Shown here: positions 11,679-22,895 of the stretch, in pieces
How positions within the stretch are numbered: the stretch's first letter is position 1
How the letters are laid out: every line of letters starts with the position of its first letter
Assembly: GCF_000264905.1 (NCBI RefSeq)
Contig: NW_006763154.1
Location: forward strand, 225,969-289,968
Source: Stereum hirsutum FP-91666 SS1
Taxonomy: Eukaryota > Basidiomycota > Agaricomycetes > Russulales > Stereaceae
Direction: 5' to 3'
Length of the DNA stretch: 64,000 nucleotides
Position numbers and translations under genes: made by a program
Notes under the pieces: generated by a model
Databases searched by the model: none
Told to the model about the DNA's origin: nothing
What the model saw: only the letters and a program-made list of their open reading frames with translations

Positions 11679-14460
11679 ATGTCAGACGACCGATACCTTC
11701 AAAGTGCCTTATACCAAATCCAAGAGACTCCGACGTACACAGCACCGACACGCAAAACAGAGGAGCCCGAGTTCATCGAGCGTCAAGTCAAGTCGGTGCC
11801 TATGCCTGCAGCGTTCGTACCCACCGACGACCAGTTGTTCATGAACGATGCGCACGGCCGACGACGACCGAATCCTGACTTCCTCCGCGAACATTTCTTG
11901 AGGGAGGGGAGGTTGACGATCGAGCAGGCATTGACTATATTGAGGCAAACGACGGACCTGCTTGCATCAGAGCCCAATATATTGCACGTTCGGAGTCCAG
12001 TTACTGGTGCGTCACTCTGTTGCTCATTGTATGCTAAGATCCTATTTTGACGTTTGCTTCAGTGGTGGGTGATATCCATGGACAGTATGTGAGTATCGCA
12101 CTTTAGGACGGTTAGGAGAGGATCGCGAGGCAAGGTGCTGACTAGCGATGAGGATTAGTATGACCTCATGAAGATATTCGAAATCGGAGGTGATCTATCG
12201 GACACGAACTATCTCTTCTTGGGAGACTATGTTGACCGGGGGTGTTTCGGAATCGAGGTATGCCCCTTCTTCCTCCTTCCGTCATGCCTCATTCCGCATA
12301 GAGAGAAAACTTTGCTGAGACCAGTTTTGTGTCTGCACGCAGTGCTTACTCTACCTGTACACCCTCAAACTCTGGCATCCCGATCGTCTATTTCTTCTAC
12401 GCGGAAACCACGAATGCAGACATCTAACAGAATACTTCACCTTCCGACGAGAATGTACGGCCTCTCACCTTGCATCGCTTTCTCCTCGCCCTTGCACTTC
12501 CCAATGTGCCTTCTTGTGGCAATGCGAAGCACTCACACGTATATGTGTCTTGCACAGGTCTTCACAAGTACTCACAGCCAGTCTATGACGCCTGCATCGA
12601 GTCATTCTGCGCGCTTCCTATCGTCGGCCTCCTCGACGGCAAGTTCTTCTGCGTACATGGCGGGATATCGCCGGAGTTGAATACATTGGAAGATATCCGA
12701 CGGGTACGTTTTCCCTGGGTCCACTTCCCTTTCCATGTTCTGTGTCTGATGCGCTTGAACGTTCGTCATGGTGGTGTTATGATGATGTGGCGTGTGGTGT
12801 GGCACAATAGATGAACCGCTTCGAAGAACCCAAATCTTTTGGCCTCCTTTGTGATCTCCTCTGGGCAGACCCAATACCTCAATTCGGTAACGAACACGAG
12901 CCTGCCGCCGCCATCGCGCGTGGTCAGCCGCCATTAGCGCCAGGACAACTGTGGGAGCATAACGGAGTCAGGGGATGCTCATATTTCTTCACGTACGTTC
13001 TCAGTTATGTTCAAACTCAATCCTGAACTACGTCTAATACGGTGAGGACTGCTGCTGCTCGTAGGTACGAGGCCGTGATCAAGTTTTTGGAGAGGAATGA
13101 ACTGCTGGGCGTTATTCGAGGGCATGAAGCGCAGGATGCTGGGTACGTCCTCTTCCTTCCTTGTTGTCCTCCCTCCATCACCTCGCCCCATCATACTCCA
13201 TCCTGACACATGAATCAGCTACACTATGTTCCGCAAGACCCCCACCAAAAAGTTCCCCTCTGTCATCACCGTCTTCTCCGCCCCAAACTACCTCGACGTC
13301 TACCACAACCGTGGCGCCATCCTCAAATACGCGAACAAGAACATCACGATAAGGCAGTACCACGCTCGACCACATCCCTACTGGTTGCCAAATTTCATGG
13401 ACGCGTTTACGTGGAGTTTACCGTTCGTCGGCGCGAAGAGTGCGTCATCCCTCTTCATCCCCTTCCTTTCATCTCATCACTGATCGAAATTGGGTGTGGC
13501 GTGGCTGATGCGTTGTTTGGCGCAGTCATCGAGATGCTCCTAGCCATATTGAGCATCTGCTCGCACGAAGAGCTCGAAGACTCCGACTCCTCTGACGAGC
13601 CCGATGCTGAAGCCCGCACACTCCCCGACTTTTCTTCGTTATCCGCCGCTGCCGCACAAGATCTTGCCGGGAGAAGACAGCAGATCAAGAATAAGATTTT
13701 GGTGGTGGGCAAGATGCAGAGGTTGTTCCAGTTGTTGCGGTACGTTTCGTGTTGGCGTTACTGCCATGCATTGCTATGTGATGGTGAATGTGAAAGCTGA
13801 TGTACAATGTGGTGTTGCTCTGTAGGGAGGAATCCGAGAACGCATCGGAACTTACACCGGACAGTGCGGGGCTAGGGGCTTCGGACGTTGGGTCGAGGAT
13901 CGGCGCGGATGCGTTGGGTGTACAGGGTAATCAGATTCGGAGATACATCAGGAGTTTCGACGAGGCGTACGTCTTCTATTTTACTCTACTCTATTCCCAT
14001 ATCCCCTCGCACCCCTCTCCTCCTTCGATGCCGATACTCACCTTGCTCTCGTGTGGATGTCGACATACACAGCCGCAAACTCGACATCGCAAACGAACGA
14101 CTCCCCCAATTCGACTACGCCCCCACCTCCTTCCCACTCGTCCCCGTTCCCTCCATGCGTCAACCTCTCCAAGCCCAACTCGCCCGTTCATGGCACGGTT
14201 CTGGATCTTCCACGCCTACGTCGCCTAATGATGATGACGTCGATTCTGGGGAAGGTGGGTTTAGCGATGGTGGGATGGGTGGGGTAGGAAGACCGCCAGG
14301 CGCGTGGCCTCAGCCTCTTGGGATGGAGGCACTGATTCGGAGGACGTTGGAGGAGGATGAGGGGGATGGCGGTGTTGTGGAGAGGTTGGCGGAGAGGATT
14401 GCGAGTGGGAGGAAGCCGACGGGGAGGCCAAGACCTTTGAAGAGACATGAGACTACATGA
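11679..14460 (+). CDS. cna1: Calcineurin catalytic subunit A (Ser/Thr protein phosphatase 2B)
   Basis: The product is a calcium/calmodulin-activated phosphatase that works with regulatory subunit B in stress, ion and morphogenesis signalling. Exons in order give the metal-binding [21 protein letters not shown] and [16 protein letters not shown]. These are followed by [27 protein letters not shown] and [13 protein letters not shown], covering all metal and phosphate ligands. Next comes the B-binding helix ([17 protein letters not shown]) and a calmodulin-binding segment ([19 protein letters not shown], about 13685-13740). An autoinhibitory segment [18 protein letters not shown] follows (13950-14110). 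The N-terminal extension and the C-terminal tail with acidic and proline-rich stretches are typical of fungal orthologues. About ten exons, all in frame. The gene appears intact. Confidence 0.97.
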
Positions 14461-15525
14461 GCAATGAGAATGTAGGTGAGGATGGGTGATGAGTAGCGCG
14501 AGGGGTGAATTCTGGTGAGGATTGGACAAGGAAATAGAGGAGGAGAGGGATTATTTCTGCTGACTATGGTTGGACTCGGCGCAACTTTGTTGGTTGCTTG
14601 GATTATCATTCGCTTGGTTTCGTTTCGTTCATGCTCGAGTTGTTGACGAGATGCGGTATTGTACTTGTTCCAGTGAGAGTGTGTTATCTAATGTACGTCT
14701 TGTGCTGTGTAGTGTGGTGGATTTCGCTGCTGTGTCGCTGTATGATGTATTTCATTCTTGATCATATCATTAGTGAGACTGAGTGTCGTCGAGATCTGGA
14801 ATGAGTTCGTGGAAGCGTCGGTGAGAACGTCTATGTTACCGTACACGAACTGCTGGGTGGCGGCACTCAGCTGACGACTCTCAACCGGAGCTGAGCGGGC
14901 ATTGGTCGGCAATGCCACACCAGCATGGTCCGGTGTGTCCACCAAAAGCAAAAGTTTGATGCTTTTTGGGTTTCGAAGAGGCGAAATGAAGGAGAAGATT
15001 GACGGAGGCATAGAAGTTGAACACACTGTCACGCCGTAGTGCGGTGAAAGATTTCTGGTCGTAGATCCCTCGCCCGATGGATATGATATAAAATTTGGGT
15101 TAACAGTCTTGGAAGGTATTGTCCCGCCGGTTCAGATGGTGCTTCCTCTCATGCGGAAGATCGCATGGCGATAGATGCATGCCGGCGGTGATGAGAGCGA
15201 GGTCGTTGGATTCGTAGGTTGGAGCTCGAGAACGTCATGGGTCGGTAGACGGTCAGAGGATCCAACTAGCCAAAGGCTCAATCAAACGAAACAAGATACC
15301 GAGAATAATGTCGAATCTTCATTCCGAGTCCGAGAAAATTAGTCCAACATCTCTCAAAACGAAAACAACATCTGGGAAGCTATCGAGCGAAAGCAATTTA
15401 CGTCCATATTGGACGGGTATACTTAGGCAGTACTAAGAGTTCCAGGAAAGTCCGTTATAGTGTCGTGTATAATGGTGGTAAGATATAGTATGAGGGGTGT
15501 TGAAAGAAGGCGATGGTCAGGTTAT
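14461..15525. other. Convergent 3' intergenic region
   Basis: This lies between the calcineurin stop and the stop of the secreted-protein gene on the other strand. It is expected to hold both 3' ends. No further gene is recognised. Confidence 0.45.
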
Positions 15526-16253
15526 TTAGAGACCGAGAAAACCAAGGATAGTGGTAAAGTTAAGGCCAGAGAGGACACCAGCAAGACCGCTAAGGAGGGT
15601 GTCGAGAGTCTGCTTGACGATGATGAGGATCTCAGCGAGGAGGTTACCGAGGGAGTTCAAGAGGCCACCGAGGGAGATGCTGTTGGATGAAGCGTCAGAA
15701 CCTGCACCTATCGCAAAAATGTGTATGAAAGACTTACTCAAGACCGCCGAGGGCGCTGACGACGGAGGCATCGCTTCCGGATGCGGTGGCAGCACTCTGA
15801 GCAGGGGTCACGACAGACTGAGAAAAGGCGATAGTCATGATGAGTATCGCGCAGAGTTGTACGAGGAAGAAGAAATCCCACAGAGATGAGGTTTTCGATG
15901 GTGCTGCTCAAGGTTGTAGCGTCAACGTTCGAGGTGTCCAAGCTGTTGAGCTGAGAGGTAGCGCTGTCAATCTGGCTGGTGATGCTGCTAACGATCGGGG
16001 TAACGTTGTCCGCGGTGGCATTCGTAGAGTCGAGCGCGCCTATGGGACATAACCATTATCCAGTCAGCAAGAAAGACAAGGAAGAGGAAAAAAAGCTCTG
16101 CATACTCAAGGAAGCCAAGTCGGGGGCGATGGCATTCTGGAGGTTGGTCAAGAACGTAATGACTTCGGTAGTCTGGCGCTTCTCAGCGGTGGGGACGGCA
16201 GAGACGGCAAAGCCGAATGCGAGAGTAGCAAAGATGGCCTTGGTGAAGTACAT
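15526..16253 (-). CDS. Small secreted alanine/serine-rich protein with hydrophobic C-terminus (SSP1)
   Basis: The start ATG (16253) opens MYFTKAIFATLAFGFAVSAV, a clear signal peptide, followed by PTAEKRQ with a KR dibasic site of the Kex2 type. Further exons give DNVTPIVSSITSQIDSA, an amphipathic helical region with an NAT glycosylation sequon, a Ser/Ala-rich linker, and a strongly hydrophobic Leu/Ile-rich C-terminal segment ending at 15526. Four or five exons are needed. The function is unknown. The protein is homologous to the one at 21897-22736: both have TPI...I..VT..I..A near the middle and a repeated hydrophobic L-rich tail. This layout is common in basidiomycete hyphal-surface or secreted proteins such as the SC15 type, but that comparison is only by layout. 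Confidence 0.75.
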
Positions 16254-16367
16254 GGTGACTATGTGAGGTGATGGGGTGAGGTGTTTAGACAAAAGGCTGA
16301 GGATGGAGGAGGTGAATAGCTATGAGGGAACCTTGGCGGTGAAGAGAGTTGGTACGATAGAGCGAGG

Positions 16368-16375
16368 CTTTTATA
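16368..16375 (-). promoter_or_regulatory. TATA box of SSP1
   Basis: TATAAAAG on the minus strand lies about 115 bp upstream of the SSP1 ATG. A CT-rich stretch between the two would serve as the initiator and 5' leader. This fits a strongly expressed gene. Confidence 0.55.
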
Positions 16376-18289
16376 CCTGAGGATCCAGGGACGAAGGCAT
16401 GGACAAGAAAGAAATGAGCTTGGAGCGAAATAGAAGAGCTGAGTGGATGACGCAAAAAATGAGACTATGGCGAGGGTGCGTGAACCGGTGGTACCGAGTG
16501 CTGATCTACGGCAAAAGAGAAGGTATAACGCCGTATTAGCGGTGCAAGAACAGCCGTCCGTGGTCGAGTTCGATGTAAGCTCCATAACCTTCCTTCAAGT
16601 TCTATTTCTCGCAACGGACCATGGGAACCTTGGGCCAAAAATGAGCTTTTATTTCAAAGGCAAGCAGAAGCTGCGAGTAGATCGACGCAAGGATAGTGGT
16701 TCGGCATACCTTGTTCGCCATTGTTCTTTCAAAAATAGTGACAACCCTCGTTTGCATGGCGGGATCGAGCTGTTTGGGACAACGTCTGGGGTCTCGAGGA
16801 CCAAACGGTGGAGTGTCTGAGATGATTTGTGGAGCTAGTGAGCATCGGAAGGATGGAGATTTAGATGTGTTATATCCATTGAGAGGTCACAGCGGGTCCG
16901 AACTTGATCGCCTGACCTTTCTTGAACGGTAGGTCTATGACTGAAATGCATACTGTCACTCCTAAGATATAATGGGCGAAAACCAAACTAGTTTTCGAAC
17001 GCCAGTAAGACGAGGATATGGGCAGGCACTCGTCGAGCTGGTGTAGATGAATAAACATTTACAATATGATTATCCCCGAGTCGCATGGTTACCAAGATGT
17101 CATCATCTGACTGGATAAACCTCTCGCCTTGGTTACGGCCAATGCCTGTTACGACCGTGCCTGTGACATCACACATTAAAAGGAGAGTTACCCACGGCCG
17201 ACCAAGGCTTGAGCTCGTTGGGAGATCGGTGAGGAGCGAGTGACCCACGCCACACTCACCCCACCAGAATCCCCGGGCCTGAGATCTGAGACCTTACTAT
17301 AGGGTGTTCGCAGGAGGTCTGTGCTATACCACGGGGGAAATAAAGGGAAATCATTGCATCGAGTTGGGCAGATATGAAACTATCGCCGAGCAGGACAGCA
17401 CGGGTTTCATGGCTCCATGATTAGGAGAGGATGCGCGTCGTCCGTGAGTCTGGTCCAGCATGTAAGGCAAGGTTGTCGTAACGATAATACGCGGTAGCAG
17501 GTAAAACCCGATCACGGCGAGGGCGCCGAGTGATTTACAGGTTTGTGAGAACCTTTGACAAGCTCGCCTTCCAAGGTCATCATCAGTCTGTGGGCACCGA
17601 CGTCACACGGCCAAGATATGGCTGCTTGATGACGAGCATCCCTAGGATAACTCCTCAAAGAAAGAAGAGCATGGAGTAAAAGGACAAACGTGGTGATGTT
17701 CATCCTGCCCGACGAGTCGGACACGACCACATGTGCGACGAACGTTAACGACGAGGTTCTCCAGACGCATGGAACCACGTCACGCGTGTAAATCTGGCAG
17801 GGAAGGAAATGTCAGCACTGCGCGAGTTTGCAATCCTAGGGCCAAACTGGACCTACCATAGTGAACCACACATATTTCTTTGGCTACCGTACACGGTGTT
17901 CATCAGTCGGATGGATAGGTCGATTTCCCTGCAGAAAGGGAGGCTCACAACACCTGGTGTAGGGGATTGAGTATATCACCAAGTTTGACCGACATTGCAC
18001 GGCAGAGATTATCGAGGTGACTTCCGATGTTCCGAAAGACAGTTGCGAAGCCGTGCTAGACGCTTTCCTTATGGTATCTCCGAGCGAAAAAAATGTCCTG
18101 AAGTGTTTTGATGGAAGGCAGAAATATGAGGAATCGAACGCGAGGTTTAGATTGCTTCCGGGGGATTGACTACACAGGGATGAAAAAGTCAGTACTGTTG
18201 ATTATGTTCGAGGAGAGTCAAGTACTGATACGGCAAACGTCCACTCGGTGCCACTCACTTCGATATGTGGCCCAATGGATCGAAACCGT
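16376..18289. other. Region without a recognised gene
   Basis: Minus-strand frames at 16988-17248 and 17512-17778 are open but short. They match no family I know, and no splice path joins them convincingly. I see nothing else that can be supported. Confidence 0.4.
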
Positions 18290-18296
18290 ATTGTAA

Positions 18297-18326
18297 TGGT
18301 GCTGGGCAGCGAAGCTGCCCAGCGCC
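18297..18326 (+). repeat. Left hairpin TIR of the 771-bp element
   Basis: TGGTGCTGGGCAGC is followed by GAA and then GCTGCCCAGCGCC. The two arms are reverse complements over at least 10 bp, extending to 13 with one wobble position. Confidence 0.8.
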
Positions 18327-19037
18327 GATCTGCATATGTAAGCACTTTCCCCGCTGCCGACTGTTGCCGCGTCCGAATATGGGTCGGTGGCATTTTTTGG
18401 GTCGGGTTTTCTGTCCCACACAACTTATTCCCTGTGTTTGCCCTTCCCCTCATTTTTATATATAATTCTTGACTCAAATGTTTGAGTTGCTATATTACTG
18501 TACCTCTCATAATTCCTTGTATATTTTGAATGACTGTAATGAGCTCCCTACAAGAAGTACGGGGCCCATCTTTTGTGGTAAGCGAGAAAGAGCGTCAGCC
18601 ACTCGCGGAAAGTCGCGTTCGCGTGGTTTACGCCGTGCACTTTCAGCCACTTTTGCACGAAGTCGCCACATTGACCCCGAGCTAGGGAAGGGGCTGCTCA
18701 TCAGAATGTCTGGAATTGCTAGGAGAAAGCCTTGAGAAGAAGCTATAGCTTCATATTCTATGGGCAGAATATTTTGTATACTGGGTAAATTTGGACTGAG
18801 GCCTCCAACTAGTGCCGAAAAGCAAAGCATAGCACTCATGAGGCCTTATAAAGAATTCTGTTCATAGAATAGTAAATGATAGCATATGAAGTATTATATT
18901 TATATTTTACGCAGAAATCTTCGACAGCCCAGTCGTCCCTAGCTCAAGGGACATTCATGGGACAGCAGATGGCGTCCGAAGAGGCCAAAAGTGGACGACG
19001 GTTCAAACTCCGACGCGCAAAGATGGCGTGGGAGTCT

Positions 19038-19067
19038 GGCGCCGGGCAGCTGCGCTGCCCAGCACCA
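19038..19067 (-). repeat. Right hairpin TIR of the 771-bp element
   Basis: Read on the minus strand it begins TGGTGCTGGGCAGC, has the loop GCA, and continues GCTGCCCGGCGCC. It differs from the left TIR at two positions. The ATTGTAA duplicate follows at 19068-19074. Confidence 0.8.
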
Positions 19068-19916
19068 ATTGTAACGCAGAGGTTCCGGGCAAGAACACGG
19101 GATGAACCGGAGCGACAGCCGCCACAAATCTAAAGTGAGCCAGCATTTCTCACTCTCACGCCACCTAAGGGAATCCCAAGTTGAGGCCAGACGGAGCTTT
19201 AGTTCAAGATGACGATAGATTCTGACAGGCATTGGCATTGTATCCGTCGAGGTTTATCAAGCTAGAACCTGTGTCCATGATTGTAAAATGGTCAGCAAGG
19301 GAAGCTCGAAGTCGAGTGTATGAACTATGACTGTCTTACTTACGATTAGGGTGGAATCATAAGAACAACGCCCACTACGAATATGCCGGATTATGGAACA
19401 AGGCAACATTTCAGTATCAACAGGGTTTAGTCGACGGTATGGATTGGCTGCCGCCTAACGGGGATCGCATATAAACGAACCGCCTTGATCGACATGGACC
19501 AGCGGAAGAACTCGTGGCGAAAGCAGGCAGCAAAATAACTGTGGCACGTTCCATAAAAGCGGGTACAAGAAAGGTGTTCAAGAATAGATGCGCAAAATAT
19601 ATGTTTCGACGATGGCTGGATATAATGTGAACTATTCGTCAGCACAGGCGAGGGAAATCCGGCAAATGAACTCGCCTGACAAGTGTGTCGCCGCTCAGAT
19701 TCGGAGCAAAGAAGAACAAACGATAGCATGGAGGATATGTATACATGGATAGAGTCCTGTTGAAGAGAAATAAAAGCTGATGCTGGTGCGTAGCAAAACG
19801 GGGGAAATGAAAGCCATCGAGAAACGACTTTGCAAGCAAGCAAAGACGAGACTCGACGCCTCCGGACGCTTGCCAAGAGGTGGCAACTTCGCCCTGCGGA
19901 GGGATACCACCCACGA

Positions 19917-21275
19917 CTAAGAGCTGGCCCCACTTGCGCCGACTGCTACGACCCTGATGCTCGCGTCTCGCCTTTTCGCCCTCCCGCTCGAACCTTCGGC
20001 CTTCTGTCTGGACATTCCCGTTCTGAGAGGTTTCACTCCCCTCCCTCTCGTTTTCTTCGGCTGTAAAGGCGGTAATAACTCCATCCCTAGAATCGTGCGC
20101 CTCTTATTCTTCAGATCGTGCGATATGGTCGCCTGGCCACGGGTGCCACAGTGGTTACAGTCACATCGACGGGAGCCACCGGGGTTGAGAGGAGCACCTC
20201 GCATCAGCCAGGCGGCGTGCAAGACAAATTCGAAAGGGGAGTCAAAATAATTGGGTTGTAGGACCCCTGAATGATGAGGAGCGTACGAGTCAGCGAACAA
20301 TCCAGGAAACTAGCGAGATGACGTTACGATGAAGAGATGCAAGAGGTTCAAACACATGCCTGCGACTGCACCAAAGAGATATTTGTCGTTGCCAGTGCGA
20401 CCTTTAGGGGGATCTGGGTCTACCAATCGATACAATACATAGTCCTCTGGGAAATCGTCCAGAATCCAATCTGGTTCCACTGGTTGCATTAAGCGCCAAT
20501 CACCACGTCAGAACATAGCAGCGGGATCAGTTGGTCGAACAAAGAACATACCAGGTTCATCTTCAAGGTTCTTTAGCGCTTTCACCTTGGGTTTCGCCAT
20601 TCCAAGAACTTCTACCGCCAAATATTTTCCTATCTCTTTCCGCCAGTACACCGACGATGGGTCGTCCTTCACAATACGCTCGTAGTATTTCCCCGTTTGA
20701 TCCCGCTTCCTGGTCTTTCCCTTCACTATTACTTTCGTCTGATCAACACGCTTCTCTTCATCGCCCTCTGGGCTCCCACTACCCCCTGCCGCTGCTTCAT
20801 CCCCTTCCAAACTACTCTCTTCAGCTATTATCTTCTTCATCTCTAAATACGCCTGCTGCCCGATCGGGTGCCTGTCAGGGACGTTCTCCTTGGACGCATC
20901 AGTCAACTTGATACGGATCCGGTTGTTCAGAACTTCGTAGGTATCACAAGAGCCGCTCCGGCCGTACAAAGGTGTATCTTCATCTGAGTCTCGTCCGAGC
21001 CATGTCGTAGAGATGGGCGGAGAAGAGGGACGAAGTGTACACGTCGCTGTAAGATGCGAGGTTGTCGATCGAAGAATATGGCCACCATGGGTCCTGATAT
21101 CAAAATATGCAGATTTGACGTCTGGTTTAGATTCGTTGTCAGAGGAAACATCTTGAGATGGGGCAAGTCGAGACGTGGATGCGTGAGGTTGGGAGTCGGC
21201 AATGGTTTGGGGATTCGGGTAAGGCCGAGCTCGGGGAATGACAGCCTGTCGAGGCTCTTGCTTGATCTTTGGCAT
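19917..21275 (-). CDS. Clr2-like heterochromatin/transcription-silencing protein (N-terminal domain)
   Basis: The start is ATG at 21275 (MPKIKQEPRQ); the longer frame upstream begins with a non-ATG codon. The N-terminal half is low-complexity, acidic and Ser-rich with basic patches (KGKTRKRDQ). The conserved part runs from YYERIVKDDPSSVYWRKEIG through PDWILDDFPEDYVLY and DKYLFG. It then crosses an intron to SPFEFVLHAAWLMRG and CDCNHCG. The order W...FP..Y.LY...YLFG...EF..HA.WL...C.C..C is the pattern of fungal cryptic loci regulator 2 N-terminal domains; in fission yeast Clr2 is part of the SHREC silencing complex. A basic tail (KRRDASIRVVAV) ends the protein at 19917. Three exons are needed. 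The protein is shorter than fission-yeast Clr2 and lacks an obvious second (C-terminal) domain, which is common in the many basidiomycete paralogues. Confidence 0.65.
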
Positions 21276-21896
21276 TGCAGACGGCCTCTGAAAGTATCGA
21301 TATAGGGATTTATAGAGTCGCGGTGTATAGAGGCTAGACAAGGTGGATGTTGACGTCGATGGTCAAGAAAAGAAACCGTTACGGCAGTGGCGTGTGGCGT
21401 GTCGGAAGCGTAAGTCGTGGGCCACCCTCAGGCTCACGGTCACGATTTGCGTACTTACCCCCGAGACCTCTTAGGCCGGAATATTGTTTTTGTCGCATTT
21501 GGGCATCATTCTGTTTGCAAGTACATTTAGGTGCCTTCGTCCCGTAACTCTGGTTCCGTATACTTATATTCTACCACTTTGAGAGCCGTAAAGATCATGC
21601 GTTAGCTTCCTTAGTCACAATCCAACGCCGCGCTGATACTTCACGAAGGGCTATCGATAATACTTCTCACAAGCCGGTTCAATGGTTCTCAGTCGCAAGA
21701 GAATCAAGGAGATGGAGGACGCGAACGCAAGTTTATTCAAGTAGGGTAGAATTAGGGTACGAGATGCATCAAATCCGGAGCAAAGTATCAAACACAGAGC
21801 CCAAACATCGAGAAAACCTCAACCTAAGAAGCAAACCCATCAGAAATACAGCTCACCCGAGCAGGAATATGAAAAGACTTACATCGTCAAACCCGT

Positions 21897-22736
21897 TTAA
21901 AGATTCAAGATGGAGAGGAGGGTGGCAACGTTGAGGTTGACGATGACGTTGGTAAGGCCACCGATGAGGGGGAGGAGAGCGCCAAGGACGTCACCGAGGA
22001 GGGCGCCGACAAGGGAGACGACAACGTTCAAGAGCGAGGCGATGATCTCACTGTAGAATTTTTCAACACCAAAATCAGCTCTAGTTCACCGCTATAAGTC
22101 AACAGAGCTGAAGGAAAGGACGCACCCAAGGGGAGCGCAGACCGAGACGACGACGGAGATGTCAACGTTGGCGAGACCAAGGACGTGGCCAACGGCAGAG
22201 AAAACAAGGTTCAACACATCAGCGACGAGCTTGGCGACGTCAGCGAGGGCAAGCTGGGCTGTGCCGTCGACGTTAACGAGGATGACGGCGGCGGACTGGC
22301 CAACGAGAGCGTTGAGGTCGGTGACAGCGGCAGAGATGACGTTGGTCACATCAGTGATGATCGGGGTAAGGGCATCGGAAGTGCAGTTGTCGGTGACAAT
22401 ATAGTCTGTTCAATTGGAGCAACGTTTCAGCAAATGGCGAAGGTTATCGTGAACAAGAAGAAACGTACTGAGCTCAGCCACAACCGGGACCAAGCTGACT
22501 TGGAGCTCAACGAAGATGGCAGCAAAGCTCTTAACATCGTCACGCTGCTCGAAGCTGGACATCGGGGGCACAGAGGGTGTCGGCGCCGGGGGAGCGGGGG
22601 CCACGGGTGGAACGGAAGGTGTCGACACGGGAGCAGTGGGAACACCAACATTGGGCGTAGGGGCCGCGGGGGCAGCAGAAACAAGAGCCCCAAGGGCGAG
22701 GGTGGCGAAGGTGGCGATTGATGCGAAAGAAGGCAT
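21897..22736 (-). CDS. Small secreted protein with Pro-rich N-terminus and hydrophobic tail (SSP2)
   Basis: The start ATG (22736) gives the signal peptide MPSFASIATFATLALGALVS and a spacer dense in Pro, Ala, Val and Thr (about 40 residues). A region beginning NYIVTDNCTSDALTPIITDV follows. The end is a series of hydrophobic helices rich in Leu/Val/Ile, interrupted by DVLGALL and LIGGLTN, closing at 21897. Three exons have frames that join cleanly. Two cysteines (NCTS and VCAPLG) could form a disulphide. It is a paralogue of SSP1 at 15526-16253. The function is unknown; the signal peptide, length and high hydrophobicity suggest a cell-surface or wall-associated protein. Confidence 0.75.
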
Positions 22737-22887
22737 TGCGGTGCGATATTAGGTGGTTGGGTGGGGTATGGGTTGTATATAAAGAGTAGAGGGCGTAAAG
22801 ACTGTGTCAAAGACGAGGGAGGGAGACGAACGGGAAGATGACAACTGGGAAGATGTCGATGGTGGTTGAAGGATGAGGTTGGAACTC

Positions 22888-22895
22888 TTTATATA
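22888..22895 (-). promoter_or_regulatory. TATA box of SSP2
   Basis: TATATAAA on the minus strand lies about 150 bp upstream of the SSP2 ATG. A second TATATA near 22776 is closer but probably lies in the leader. A CT-rich region separates the boxes from the ATG. Confidence 0.5.

Larger units (their letters stand above)
18297..19067. mobile_element. Non-autonomous DNA element with palindromic terminal inverted repeats, 771 bp
   Basis: The ends are 30-bp inverted repeats (18297-18326 and 19038-19067) that match at 28 positions. Both begin TGGTGCTGGGCAGC. Each end can itself fold into a hairpin: GCTGGGCAGC pairs with GCTGCCCAGC across a 3-nt loop. The element is flanked by an exact 7-bp direct repeat, ATTGTAA, at 18290-18296 and 19068-19074, as expected for a target-site duplication. 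The interior has no transposase frame that I recognise. A 7-bp duplication with self-complementary ends does not fit the common fungal families (Tc1/mariner TA, hAT 8 bp, Mutator 9-10 bp), so the superfamily is left open. Confidence 0.78.

Noticed and set aside
13210..13800. 196-codon frame overlapping calcineurin exons
   Set aside because: It runs through introns of the calcineurin gene in the wrong frame; the spliced phosphatase frame explains the region.
16988..17248. Minus-strand frame with GRPWVTLLLMCDVTGTVV, integrase-like at first sight
   Set aside because: Resemblance to an integrase strand is limited to a few residues; no catalytic D/D/E pattern or flanking domain follows.
18507..18839. 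110-codon minus-strand frame inside the hairpin-TIR element as a transposase
   Set aside because: Too short, with no transposase motif; the element is better treated as non-autonomous.
22185..22721. 178-codon plus-strand frame, Gly/Arg-rich
   Set aside because: It is the complement of SSP2 exons, whose signal peptide and spliced frames are coherent; the plus-strand frame has no motif.
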